A program made the translations under genes and the position numbers. Under the pieces are notes generated by a model. That model was given only the letters and a program-made list of their open reading frames with translations. It was not told where the DNA came from and did no database searches. Of a stretch of DNA of 64,000 nucleotides, positions 54,314 to 62,381 are shown in pieces; the stretch's first letter is position 1; every line of letters begins with the position of its first letter. Source of the stretch: CAYRVX01 sp964427875 (GTDB taxonomy: Bacteria; Planctomycetota; Phycisphaerae; SM23-33); NCBI GenBank assembly GCA_964427875.1, contig CAYRVX010000014.1:1-64000 (forward strand), read 5' to 3'.

Positions 54314-54316
54314 GCG

Positions 54317-54658
54317 ATGACCAAAGACCGTAAAAGTGACGCCATTGCCGAGCGAGTGCGCAGCGCGAGAGAGATGGCGGGGCTTTCGCAGGCTCACGTG
54401 GCTCGCATGCTCGGAGTACATCGGCCCAGCATATCAGAGATGGAGGCGGGGCGACGCAAGGTCTCGGCAGACGAGTTACGACAGCTTGCGGAACTCTACT
54501 CGGTAGACGTTGCATGGCTTGCCGGTACTCGGAGCGTTGATGACGAGCCGCGTGTCGAACTCGCTGCCCGCGAGCTCGCGAAGTTGAAGGAGCACGATTT
54601 GGAGCGTGTGCTCCAACTTCTGAGGACTCTGCGCCAAAGAGGTGGGCCAGAGCAATGA
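54317..54658 (+). CDS. XRE family transcriptional regulator
   Basis: 113 residues. The helix-turn-helix is REMAGLSQAHVARMLGVHRP plus SISEMEAGRRKVSADEL (residues 18-54), a standard XRE/Cro-type domain. The remainder is helical and charged (LAKLKEHDLERVLQLLRTLR) and likely dimerises. Its stop overlaps the start of the metallopeptidase gene by four bases. The XRE plus ImmA/IrrE pairing is the known arrangement in which the peptidase cleaves or inactivates the repressor after a signal; a palindrome over the operon promoter is a likely binding site. This regulatory reading is inference. Confidence 0.9.
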   Translation: MTKDRKSDAIAERVRSAREMAGLSQAHVARMLGVHRPSISEMEAGRRKVSADELRQLAELYSVDVAWLAGTRSVDDEPRVELAARELAKLKEHDLERVLQLLRTLRQRGGPEQ

Positions 54659-55500
54659 GCAGAAGAGTCCTGGCCGAGAGAGCCTTGTTCGCTGCCCTGA
54701 AAACCCGGCAGGATGCCGGGATCCCGAATAACCTGCCCATCTGCTCGTACGACTTCGTCAGCTCCCGTGGTGTGGACGTGCGTTTGATGGCGGTCCCGAG
54801 CATGGAAGGTATGTACGACAGAGCGTCCGAGACGATCATCATTTCGTCCCTACGCCCGCGCGGGAGGCGGGAGTTCACGTGCGCCCACGAGTATGCCCAC
54901 CATCACTTCGGGCATGGCCTGAGCGTGGACGAGCTGGCTGAGCAGCGAGACACCCCAAGACCAGAACAGGAACTCTTGGCTGACCTGTTTGCAGGCTTCT
55001 TGCTCATGCCCCGCCCAGTTGTGGTCCAGGGATTCAGGAACGTCGGAGTGGACCCGCACAGGTGCACACCGGGGCAAGCCTATCGGATAGCGTGCTGGGT
55101 CGGCGTCAGCTACGAAGGGCTTCTCACGCACGCAAGTCGCTCAGTCAAGGTGATGTCATTGGCGATCGCGGAGCGTTTGAAGCAGGTATCGCCGAAGACC
55201 ATCAAGGACGCCCTCGCCCCGGTCGATCTCGACGGAGACCTCGTTGTCGCCGACCAACACTGGGTGCGCGCGATCGACGTTGAAGTGGGAGATGTTCTCG
55301 GGCTGCCGCACGGCACGTCGGCTGATGGGTCGTGCACCGAACCCCTGTGTATGACAGAGGCCGCGACGTTCCTTGGCGTAACGCGCCCGGGGCTGGACCG
55401 AGCTGTTTGCGGCTCATGGGCATGCAGCATCAGAGCCTCACGACGAGAATACGAAGGACTGGCGAAGTACCGCCATTTCCCGGAGAATACCGATGACTAG
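54655..55500 (+). CDS. ImmA/IrrE family metallopeptidase
   Basis: 281 residues. FTCAHEYAHHHFGHGLS holds the zinc motif HEYAH (His78, Glu79, His82), and EQELLADLFAGFLLMP around 108-123 supplies the third ligand region; both are standard for the ImmA/IrrE (DUF955) family. Such peptidases inactivate a partner XRE repressor, as ImmA does for ImmR and IrrE for DdrO. The C-terminal 120 residues (DLDGDLVVADQHWVRAIDVE, then a Cys-containing stretch CGSWACSIRAS) are an extra part that could sense the signal. It is coupled to the XRE gene upstream and overlaps the TS-like gene downstream by eight bases. Confidence 0.9.
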   Translation: MSRRVLAERALFAALKTRQDAGIPNNLPICSYDFVSSRGVDVRLMAVPSMEGMYDRASETIIISSLRPRGRREFTCAHEYAHHHFGHGLSVDELAEQRDTPRPEQELLADLFAGFLLMPRPVVVQGFRNVGVDPHRCTPGQAYRIACWVGVSYEGLLTHASRSVKVMSLAIAERLKQVSPKTIKDALAPVDLDGDLVVADQHWVRAIDVEVGDVLGLPHGTSADGSCTEPLCMTEAATFLGVTRPGLDRAVCGSWACSIRASRREYEGLAKYRHFPENTDD

Positions 55501-56257
55501 CCCACTGATGGTTACTACCGACAACGTCTCAACAGCGTGGGCGCAGGCCTTCCTCGCTGTGATGAAGCCCGGGACCATCGCGCCCTTGATTGTCCAGGTA
55601 GACATGCCAGAGGAAGTGCCGCGCGAAGTAGAGAACATCAGAACGACATTGGACTCCTCGCTTAGCGGTGGCGACCTTTACTCGGTTCACACTGTTGCGA
55701 ACACGATCTTCCCGGATTCGCTGTGGAATCCTGGAAAACCGCGGAAGGAGTTGTTCGGTAGGTACGCCAAGGTGTGGCCGCGCGTGAAGAAGTGCCACCA
55801 CAACAAGTATGGCGTCTACTTCCAGCGCATGGTCGCGTTTCCGAAGTACGGGCAGCCCTTCGTCAACCAACTCGACTACATCATCAGCACTTACCGAAAG
55901 GGGAACCACCGGCACAGCGCATTGCAGGCGTCGGTTTACTGCCCGTTGCTGGATGCGACGGACCAACAGCGACGCGGTTTCCCGTGTCTCCAGCAGGTCG
56001 CTTTCGCGGTGAATAGGGGAGCATTGACGGTAACGGGGTTCTACCCTAAACAGTATATCTATAACAAGGCATACGGGAACTACCTTGGATTGTGCCGATT
56101 GGGTCAGTTCATGGCTGCGGAGATGGAGGTGTCGCTTGCTCGAATGCAATGTCTGGTTGGGCAGGCTGAGGTGGGCGCTGCCAACAAGGGGAACTTGCGT
56201 GGCCTCGAAGCCAGGATTCGCGCAATGGTCACGGATGATGAGCGAGCCAACGCATGA
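55493..56257 (+). CDS. Thymidylate-synthase-fold protein, divergent
   Basis: 254 residues. The segment QRRGFPCLQQVAFAVNRGAL is like the thymidylate synthase catalytic region, with Cys165 as nucleophile, and YGNYLGLCRLGQFMAAEMEV matches the helix after it, with Asn196 as the conserved base-binding Asn. The Arg-Ser-x-Asp element that binds the dUMP phosphate in true synthases is replaced by YPKQYIYNKA. This is therefore a TS-family enzyme on an altered substrate, like dUMP/dCMP hydroxymethylases or TS-like proteins of base-modification clusters. It is between the metallopeptidase gene (8-base overlap) and the pyrophosphorylase-like gene (4-base overlap). The substrate cannot be read from sequence. 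Confidence 0.75.
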   Translation: MTSPLMVTTDNVSTAWAQAFLAVMKPGTIAPLIVQVDMPEEVPREVENIRTTLDSSLSGGDLYSVHTVANTIFPDSLWNPGKPRKELFGRYAKVWPRVKKCHHNKYGVYFQRMVAFPKYGQPFVNQLDYIISTYRKGNHRHSALQASVYCPLLDATDQQRRGFPCLQQVAFAVNRGALTVTGFYPKQYIYNKAYGNYLGLCRLGQFMAAEMEVSLARMQCLVGQAEVGAANKGNLRGLEARIRAMVTDDERANA

Positions 56258-57297
56258 GGACGCTCGCCGAAGATCATATCCGAGACGCATCCGACCTGCG
56301 AAGGCGATGGACACCGATAGCGCCCACCGTAGTCTTTGACACCTACTGGCGCCTTGCTGAGGAGAGGCAGCGCATCTTCCTCAACCGGGCCGCAGGTCTT
56401 CCGGGACCCTGGTCAGACGACCCAATCCTCCGCACTTACAAGTTCACGAATGCCTACCGAGCATCAGATCGGGTGAGCCAGTTCCTGATCCGCAAGGTGA
56501 TCTACGAGGGCGATCAGACGCCCGATGAGGTGGTCTTCCGAGTCCTTCTGTTCAAGCTATTCAACAAGATCAGCACGTGGCGTCTTCTGCAACAGGAACT
56601 CGGCAGCATCTCGCTGCGCACGTTCTCCGTCGAAGCATACGACAGATCCTTATCTCTTGCGATGGCACGTGGAGATAGGATCTACTCCGCGGCCTACATC
56701 ATGCCACCCGGGGGCAGGGTGCTGGGACATCGCAGGAAGCACAGGAACCACCTCGCACTGCTCGACATCATGATGGCTGACGGCGTGCCTGGACGGCTGC
56801 AGCAGTGCCCGCGAATGGCGGATGCCTTTGAGGTCCTGCGGTCCTATCCGAGCGTTGGCGACTTTCTGGCGTACCAGTTCGTGACCGACATCAACTACAG
56901 CAATGTGACCAACTTCTCCGAAATGGAGTTTGTGGTGCCAGGGCCGGGAGCCAAGAGCGGAATCCGCAAGTGCTTCTCGTCCCTGGGCGGCGTCACCATG
57001 GAGGAACTGGTTCTCCTCGTGACGCAAAGACAATCAGACGAATTCGAGCGCCTTGGTCTGTGCTTCCGGTCGCTCGGCGGGCGCCCTCTTCAGCTCATCG
57101 ACTGCCAGAACCTATTCTGCGAAGTGGACAAGTACGCACGGGTCGCTCACCCGACCGTGCCCGGGATCGGGAGACGAACGCGCATCAAACAGCGGTTTCG
57201 CGCCAGTCCATTGGCGGTGGACTACTGGTATCCGCCGAAATGGGGCATAAACGAACGGTTCCAAAGAGAGCTGGCGGAGGCACGGGGGACGACATGA
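56254..57297 (+). CDS. HMUDK-helical / alpha-glutamyl-putrescinyl-thymine pyrophosphorylase-like protein
   Basis: 347 residues, no signal peptide. LRTYKFTNAYRASDRVSQFL (59-78) and EVVFRVLLFKLFNKISTW (92-109) are the core of the domain shared by 5-hmdU DNA kinase helical proteins and the alpha-glutamyl/putrescinyl-thymine pyrophosphorylases of phage. Those phage enzymes displace pyrophosphate from 5-hydroxymethyl-dU pyrophosphate in DNA with an amine or amino acid. Further on, PSVGDFLAYQFVTDINYS and EFVVPGPGAKSGIRKCFS match the second half, including the Gly-Pro-Gly-x-x-x-Gly turn. The partner DNA kinase is not in the window. Its four-base overlaps with genes on both sides place it firmly in the operon. 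Confidence 0.75.
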   Translation: MRTLAEDHIRDASDLRRRWTPIAPTVVFDTYWRLAEERQRIFLNRAAGLPGPWSDDPILRTYKFTNAYRASDRVSQFLIRKVIYEGDQTPDEVVFRVLLFKLFNKISTWRLLQQELGSISLRTFSVEAYDRSLSLAMARGDRIYSAAYIMPPGGRVLGHRRKHRNHLALLDIMMADGVPGRLQQCPRMADAFEVLRSYPSVGDFLAYQFVTDINYSNVTNFSEMEFVVPGPGAKSGIRKCFSSLGGVTMEELVLLVTQRQSDEFERLGLCFRSLGGRPLQLIDCQNLFCEVDKYARVAHPTVPGIGRRTRIKQRFRASPLAVDYWYPPKWGINERFQRELAEARGTT

Positions 57298-58343
57298 ACC
57301 AAGACGGTCAGCTTGACTCGCGGTATCGACTGGAAGAACTGAAGCTCGAAGTCACGCACCGCTGCAACCTTCGGTGCGTCCATTGTTCCAGCGAAGGCGG
57401 CCCTGAGCGAGAGAACGGCATGACACGTGAGGACGCTCTCCGGATCGTGAATGAGGCACGCCTCTTGGGGGTGGAGCACCTGGCGGTGTCGGGAGGGGAA
57501 GCGATCCTGTGGGGTCCTATTAAGGAGTTGCTTGCAGCCTGGAGTACAGCAGAGACGAAGCTCTCCCTCTATGCCTCGGGGATCGCCGACCAAGCGCCCG
57601 ACGTCATACAGACGATGAGCCGGATCCAGAATTCGCACATCATCTTCAGCCTCTACAGCCACCGGCCCGAAGTCCATGACGCCATTACACAGTGTCATGG
57701 GAGCCACGGCCAGACACTCCGGATGGTTCACCTGGCGGTAGCTTTGGGTGTAAGAACGGAACTGCACTTCACCGCGATGCGAACCAACTACCGCGACCTC
57801 CCTGCTGTGGCTCGCGTTGCGGCTTCACTCGGAGTGGGTCGTGTCAGCCTGCTTCGACTGGTCCCTCATGGGAGGGCCAGGGAAGCCGGGAATGCCCTGT
57901 TGTTATCGCGTGAAGACAACCTGCTCCTCCGCAAGGCGGTGACCGAGGCCAGCCAAGAGATGGATATTCGGGTAGGTTCGCCATACGGGTTCCTTGATGT
58001 CAGCGGTTCCCCGCGATGCAGCGCCGGCGTGGACACGCTCATCGTATCGCCCAGCCTCGTAATCTCGCCGTGCGATGCGTTCAAGCGGGTGCGCCCTGAG
58101 GAGATCGCCGGCACGGACGATTACTCCAGGCTGGACAGATGGTCGTTAGCAGACTGCTGGGAGAAGTCGCCGTATCTGAATGCCATACGCAAGCACCTCC
58201 GGGAGCCTCACGTCTTGCCGTGCAGGGAGTGCTCGGCCTTCGAAAAGTGCTACTCCGGTTGCACGGCCCAGCGGTTCATCGCCAACGGGAGGCTCGTTCG
58301 TGGCCCCGACCCAATGTGCCTGCGGAGGGTACCTGACTCATGA
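57294..58343 (+). CDS. Radical SAM/SPASM protein
   Basis: 349 residues from the ATG at 57294. EVTHRCNLRCVHCSSEGG has the [4Fe-4S] motif with Cys24, Cys28 and Cys31, and VEHLAVSGGEAILWG the glycine-rich SAM-binding segment. The C-terminal SPASM-type region has Cys in RCSAGVDTLIVSP, ISPCDAFKRV and PCRECSAFEKCYSGCTAQRF, which should bind one or two extra clusters. SPASM enzymes modify peptides and some small molecules by radical chemistry. No small precursor peptide is apparent nearby, so the substrate may be a nucleotide or a group on the carrier protein. Last gene of the operon, overlapping the previous one by four bases. Confidence 0.9.
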   Translation: MNQDGQLDSRYRLEELKLEVTHRCNLRCVHCSSEGGPERENGMTREDALRIVNEARLLGVEHLAVSGGEAILWGPIKELLAAWSTAETKLSLYASGIADQAPDVIQTMSRIQNSHIIFSLYSHRPEVHDAITQCHGSHGQTLRMVHLAVALGVRTELHFTAMRTNYRDLPAVARVAASLGVGRVSLLRLVPHGRAREAGNALLLSREDNLLLRKAVTEASQEMDIRVGSPYGFLDVSGSPRCSAGVDTLIVSPSLVISPCDAFKRVRPEEIAGTDDYSRLDRWSLADCWEKSPYLNAIRKHLREPHVLPCRECSAFEKCYSGCTAQRFIANGRLVRGPDPMCLRRVPDS

Positions 58344-59332
58344 CCATAAGCCTCGCCACTTGCACTTACGATGTGAATTCGCCGGCTGTACCTCCGGCTC
58401 GTCGCGGGGCGTGGGGATCGTGCGGGGGTCACTCGGGCACGATGACGCTGTGGATCGCGAGTTTTGGGGGCTCGCAGACGGCGCGGCCTGCGCTGCCTGC
58501 CGCGCTCGCCTTTGGCCGGCCCGTCGCCGGCACCGGTCTTTGCCGCCTCCAGGGCCTTCTCCATCTCCTGCTTGCTCCAGCGGGGCACTTCGAGGCCATC
58601 GTGCCTGCAGAGCGTCTGAAACCAGAGGTGGGCCATCACGGCGATAGCCCCCTTGCCGGGGTGGAGCCTGTCACGCGCGAAGCCCCACGGGTAGATCGGT
58701 TTGGTGGGCGTCCAGACGTCGGGGCCCGGGGCGAAGTTCTTGGGCTTGGTCTTCGCGTACGCCGCCAGCGCCAGGCGCTCGTTGCCGATCTGCGGCTCCA
58801 TCGGATGCTTGTAGATGTGCATCGCCACGAAGACGAGATCGGCGCCGCTGTCGTGCAGCAGGCCAACGTACTTGCCGATGATGCCGGCGCCCTTCCGGAT
58901 GTCCGCCCTGTCCTGCGGGCCGTCAATGCCTGCTCTTCGATCCGAGCCGTACGCCCACTGCAACGACTGCTGGCAGAGGACGATCGCAGGCCGGTCGCCC
59001 CGGGACCCCAAGGCCTTCCTGAGCTTGCCCCAGGGCTTCAGCGGCTGGCCCGTCTCAACGTCCATCCACTTTGCGATGGGCGTGCCGCCGGCTGTCGCAC
59101 TCACGACCTGCACGGGGCTCCTTGCCTTTCCCTCGAAGAACCGGTCGAGCTTCGCCTGGAGCACCTTCGGCCATTGGAACGACGTCGAATACCCGTTGAC
59201 GACGATCAGCCGCGGCTGCCCGTTGAGGACCTTCAACGGCGTTCGGGACGAGGCGCCCTTCTCAGCCGGCGCGGCCGGCGAGAACGGCGCACAGCAGACC
59301 ACGGCAAGTGTGAGTGCCAAAGTAAGTGTCAT
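58250..59332 (-). CDS. Secreted SGNH/sialate-acetylesterase-like protein, probably frameshifted at the 3' end
   Basis: The open frame gives 360 residues, with a signal peptide (MTLTLALTLAVVCCAPFSP). The fold looks like the SGNH/sialate O-acetylesterase group (RLIVVNGYSTSFQW, VSATAGGTPIAKW, AIVLCQQSLQWAYGSD, DRLHPGKGAIAVMAHLWF), with a DxxH-type end. From about residue 280 the sequence turns into Arg/Pro-rich text running past the radical SAM stop. In another frame the same bases read AVCEPPKLAIHSVIVPE and stop at 58429, a sensible end that is also found, slightly changed, at 60500. A one-base slip near 58490 is therefore likely, and the true end is probably 58429. Confidence 0.65.
   Translation of the reverse strand: MTLTLALTLAVVCCAPFSPAAPAEKGASSRTPLKVLNGQPRLIVVNGYSTSFQWPKVLQAKLDRFFEGKARSPVQVVSATAGGTPIAKWMDVETGQPLKPWGKLRKALGSRGDRPAIVLCQQSLQWAYGSDRRAGIDGPQDRADIRKGAGIIGKYVGLLHDSGADLVFVAMHIYKHPMEPQIGNERLALAAYAKTKPKNFAPGPDVWTPTKPIYPWGFARDRLHPGKGAIAVMAHLWFQTLCRHDGLEVPRWSKQEMEKALEAAKTGAGDGPAKGERGRQRRPRRLRAPKTRDPQRHRARVTPARSPRPATSRRYSRRIHIVSASGEAYGHESGTLRRHIGSGPRTSLPLAMNRWAVQPE
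58423..58482 (-). repeat. Short duplicated gene end, copy 1
   Basis: These 60 bases match 60494-60555 with a few mismatches and in one minus-strand frame encode AVCEPPKLAIHSVIVPE and a stop. Copy 2 reads AVCELPKLAIHSVIVVE. Confidence 0.7.
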
Positions 59333-59535
59333 GAGTCATGCCTCTCCCAGCAGCGTCTGAGACGTCGCTTGCCATTGCTGACTTGAGGCCGCCTCTTGTG
59401 GGCGGCTCCCTTTCCGCCACTGGCGCTCATTGTACACGAATCCCGGTCCGCATTCCGGCAATGCGGGCCTGGGGTATTCTCCGGGCAGGCGCGATCCTGT
59501 TTCGCTACAATCGCCGGGCCGATAAGGAGACCGCA

Positions 59536-60471
59536 ATGAGACACAATCGATTCCGGACGATAGCCCTGGGCCTCGTCCTTGCGCTGGTCGGCTCGCGGGG
59601 CGCGGCGGAGGCGCCCCGAATCCGCCCCGTGCCGGAGCTCCTGCCGAGCGTCGATCGGACCGGCGAGACCGTCGTCAGGGAAACGTGGGACTGGGCCGCG
59701 GCGATGATCCCGGTGGCGAGGAAGTTCACCGGCAGTCAGGGGCGGATCGTCCTGCTGGGCGACTCGCTGACCTACGCCAACCAGTCCACGCGCTGGGCCT
59801 GGAGCGTGCCCTGGAACAGGAAGGGCGCCTACACGGGGGCCGACAAGGCCGTCCTCCGCTGGTCGCATGCCTACGAGACGAACAAGCCGGCGAACGGCTG
59901 GTGGCTGGCGAAGGTGGATCGCCCGGGCGGGCGGAGCGAGACGGCCGCGTCCGGCATACGGACGAACCAGTACGTCAAGGGCGGTTTCCACGGCCTGCCG
60001 CCCCTGGGCGAGATCATCGCCAAGTACAACCCCCAGGTCGCCTTCATCCTGCTGGGCACGAACGACGCGACGGGCAGGCGGAAGCCCGCCGACGTGCTCA
60101 ACGACATGAACACGATCGTCGAGATGCTGCTGGCCAACGGGACGATCCCCGTGCTGACCACACCCACGCCGCTTCGCTCGAAGGCCGCCCACGAGCGCCT
60201 CAGGGAGTACAACCGTCTGTACCTCCAGCTTGCCGCGGCGCGGAAGGTGCCCATCATCGACCTGTACGGCGAGGCGGTCTCCCGGCAGCCGGGCGGCAAG
60301 TGGGACGGGACGATCGTCGGCCGCGACGGCGTCCACCTGACGCACAAGCTTGCCGACGGCCCGCCGACCGAGGACAACCTGGCCAACTGCGGCTACCTCC
60401 TGCGCTGCTACCTGACCGTCCGGAAGCTCAAGGAGGTCAAGGCGAAGGTGATAGACAAGCTGGCGAAGTAG
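59536..60471 (+). CDS. Secreted SGNH/GDSL hydrolase
   Basis: 311 residues from the ATG at 59536, with AAGGAG at 59524-59529 six bases upstream; the frame is open from 59338 but the signal peptide (TIALGLVLALVGSRGAAE) fixes the start. Block I is IVLLGDSLTYAN with the catalytic Ser, block III VAFILLGTNDATG with the oxyanion Asn, and block V GRDGVHLTHK with the catalytic Asp and His. GDSL proteins hydrolyse esters, here probably acetyl or acyl groups on a polysaccharide. It is divergent from the other SGNH gene at 58250-59332. Confidence 0.88.
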   Translation: MRHNRFRTIALGLVLALVGSRGAAEAPRIRPVPELLPSVDRTGETVVRETWDWAAAMIPVARKFTGSQGRIVLLGDSLTYANQSTRWAWSVPWNRKGAYTGADKAVLRWSHAYETNKPANGWWLAKVDRPGGRSETAASGIRTNQYVKGGFHGLPPLGEIIAKYNPQVAFILLGTNDATGRRKPADVLNDMNTIVEMLLANGTIPVLTTPTPLRSKAAHERLREYNRLYLQLAAARKVPIIDLYGEAVSRQPGGKWDGTIVGRDGVHLTHKLADGPPTEDNLANCGYLLRCYLTVRKLKEVKAKVIDKLAK

Positions 60472-61153
60472 CCGCCGCGGGGGGCGGCGAACGCGGGGCG
60501 GTCACTCGACCACGATCACGCTGTGGATCGCGAGCTTCGGAAGCTCGCAGACGGCCTTGCCCGGGCGCGCGCCTCAGGGCCAGGTCGCCGCCGCTGTTGA
60601 AGATCCCGCCGCCCTCGTCGGCGTCGTTGCCCCGGACGATGACGCCCGTCAGGGACAGCTCGGCGGACATGACACAGATGCCGCCGCCGTCATCGTTCGG
60701 ATCGACGGGTCCCCTCGTGGCACTGCCCCCCGTGATAGTCAGGCCGCTGATCGATGCGCTTGCGTCCCGTATGCGGAACACGTGGCTGTCGCCGTTGGCG
60801 TCGATCGTCAGTCGGTCGCGGCCGGGGCCCTGGAGGTCGATGTTGCTGGCGATGATCAGCTCGCCCATCTCCAGCGTGATGGTCCGGCCGCTGAGGCCGG
60901 GGGCGAACCGGATGACGTCGTCGCCGCTGCCGGCGGGGGCCTCGTTGACGGGCAGGTCGGTGTTGGCGGCCTGGATGGCCTCGCGGAGCGTCACGAAGCC
61001 GTCGGGGGCGACGCAGTCGGCCGCGCCGGTCACCGTGAACGTCGTGCTCAGCAGCAGGCGGGGCTCCAGCGGCTCCAGCAGGGCGCCTTCAACGCCGGGA
61101 CGTTCCCGCGCCGCGCATGTCCGACCACAAGGCGACCTCCTCGCGCCCGGCAT
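60437..61153 (-). pseudogene. Truncated LEPR-XLL surface protein
   Basis: The frame gives 238 residues. LEPLEPRLLLSTTFTVTGAA near residue 26 is the LEPR-XLL N-terminal motif of planctomycete giant surface proteins. GFVTLREAIQAANTD and the beta-helix strands after it (ELIIASNIDLQGPG, SISGLTITGG, LSLTGVIVRGNDADEGGG) are the start of the usual right-handed beta-helix. Real family members run to many hundreds or thousands of residues. Here the helix breaks off at about residue 190 (FNSGGDLAL), where it joins the short duplicated gene end at 60494-60555. It is a gene fragment, not a working adhesin. Confidence 0.75.
60494..60555 (-). repeat. Short duplicated gene end, copy 2
   Basis: Matches 58423-58482. 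On the minus strand it encodes AVCELPKLAIHSVIVVE and a stop, out of frame with the LEPR-XLL fragment it follows. It marks a recombination joint. Confidence 0.7.
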
Positions 61154-61260
61154 ATTCCGGCCCCAATGTCACGATTCGAGAAAAATGGGCCCGGTTCAGA
61201 AACGGTAGCTCGGACGTAACAGTGCAGGGGAATGTCGCAAGTGCACGAGTCTTGGGAGAA

Positions 61261-61454
61261 GGCCCGGAGGGCCGGAAGGTTTTGGCCGTGGGCGTGAGCC
61301 CACGGAAGGCCGCCCCCCCCAACACAGAGCCCCGGAGGGGCGAAAGACAAGTCCCATTAAGGAAGTTCCTTACGCCCCTTCGGGGCTCGGGGTAGGAGGA
61401 GGCCGGGTTCCGGCGGCTCACGCCGCCGGCCAAAACCTTCCGGCCCTTCGGGCC
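61261..61454. repeat. Nested inverted-repeat element, copy 2
   Basis: The 27 bases at 61261-61287 are the inverse of 61428-61454 with one mismatch. Inside, GTGGGC..GCCCAC forms a small stem at 61289-61304, and GAGCCCCGGAGGGGCG near 61327 faces CGCCCCTTCGGGGCTC near 61372. As in the element at 8684-8825, the left half reads GGGCG-n-GAGCCC, then GGAAGG, then ACAGAGCCCC. The rest of 61155-61751 shows no gene. Confidence 0.8.
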
Positions 61455-61751
61455 TGCCTCCGGGCAGCGCCGCGGCGTGTGCGCGAAACGGCGGCGCAGT
61501 GTTACCCGCATCTGAACCAGGCCGAAAAATGACTTCCGCTTCCGTCCGCTGCCGAAGCGCGGCGCGGCGGAGCGGAACCGACTCCGTTTCCTCTTCACTA
61601 AGCGGGCGTAGAACAAGCAATAGGATACTCCCGGGTCGCCGACCTGTCAAGACGCAGCGAGACCCGCGGACCCGCCGGGAGGGGTGAGGCAAGATAAGGT
61701 CACCCGACGCGCCGGGAAACGCCGATGCAAGGTCTCTAGAGGGATTCGGCC

Positions 61752-62252
61752 ATGGAACTGTTCGACCGGAAGTTCAAGGAGCAGAAGAAGCAGTTCTTTC
61801 TCCAGTGTTTCCTGGCGATGGTCAGCGTCCTGACGGTGTTGATCATCCTGGAGGCCATCGCCTCGGCCGCCATCGTCGCGGCGCTTGGGGCCACGGCCTT
61901 TATCGTGTTCGCAATACCGAGGGCCAGGTCCTCCGCGGCCAGGGTGATCATCGGCGGCTACGTGATCGGAACGGTGCTCGGCACGATCTGGCATTGGCCT
62001 GCACAACTGAAGCCGAGCGGGAACCCCGTGACGGACAGGTATCTTGCCCTCGCGTGCGGGGCCGTGGCCGTCGGGCTGGCCATCTTCGTGATGGCGATCA
62101 CCAACCACGAGCACCCGCCGGCCGTCGGCGTCGCGCTCGGCCTGGCGATCGGGGAGTGGCGCTACGAGACCGTCGTGGTAATCATGGTCGGTGTGATCGG
62201 CCTGTGCGTGGCCAAGTGGGTCCTCCGCGAGTGGATGAAGGACCTGGTGTGA
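61752..62252 (+). CDS. HPP family membrane protein
   Basis: 166 residues with a basic-acidic N-terminal helix (ELFDRKFKEQKKQFFLQCFL) and four membrane segments (MVSVLTVLIILEAIASAAIV, VIIGGYVIGTVLGTIW, GAVAVGLAIFVMAI, VVVIMVGVIGLCVAKWVL). NHEHPPAVGVALGLAIGEW carries the His-Pro-Pro motif that names the family. Some HPP proteins in cyanobacteria and plastids transport nitrite, but most are uncharacterised. It stands alone between repeat-rich spacers and is followed by a good terminator at 62382. Confidence 0.85.
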   Translation: MELFDRKFKEQKKQFFLQCFLAMVSVLTVLIILEAIASAAIVAALGATAFIVFAIPRARSSAARVIIGGYVIGTVLGTIWHWPAQLKPSGNPVTDRYLALACGAVAVGLAIFVMAITNHEHPPAVGVALGLAIGEWRYETVVVIMVGVIGLCVAKWVLREWMKDLV

Positions 62253-62381
62253 CGCTGCGGCAGAAAGCCTAAAGGCGCGAGGGCGATCGTGCCGAAGGGA
62301 CAGACGAACAAACGCATCCGCGGCCCTCTGCAGACAGGTTACTGAATATTACCGTGCATAAAGCGGGTCACGCGGATCCGG

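Noticed and set aside
54029..58343. Reading the operon as part of a prophage
   Set aside because: No structural, replication, lysis or integrase gene is present nearby; only the modification-type genes and the XRE/ImmA switch recall phage.
57294..58343. Radical SAM gene as a RiPP maturase with a hidden precursor
   Set aside because: I looked for a short Cys- or Gly-rich reading frame close by and saw none; the operon context is nucleotide-related. The idea is not excluded, but there is no support.
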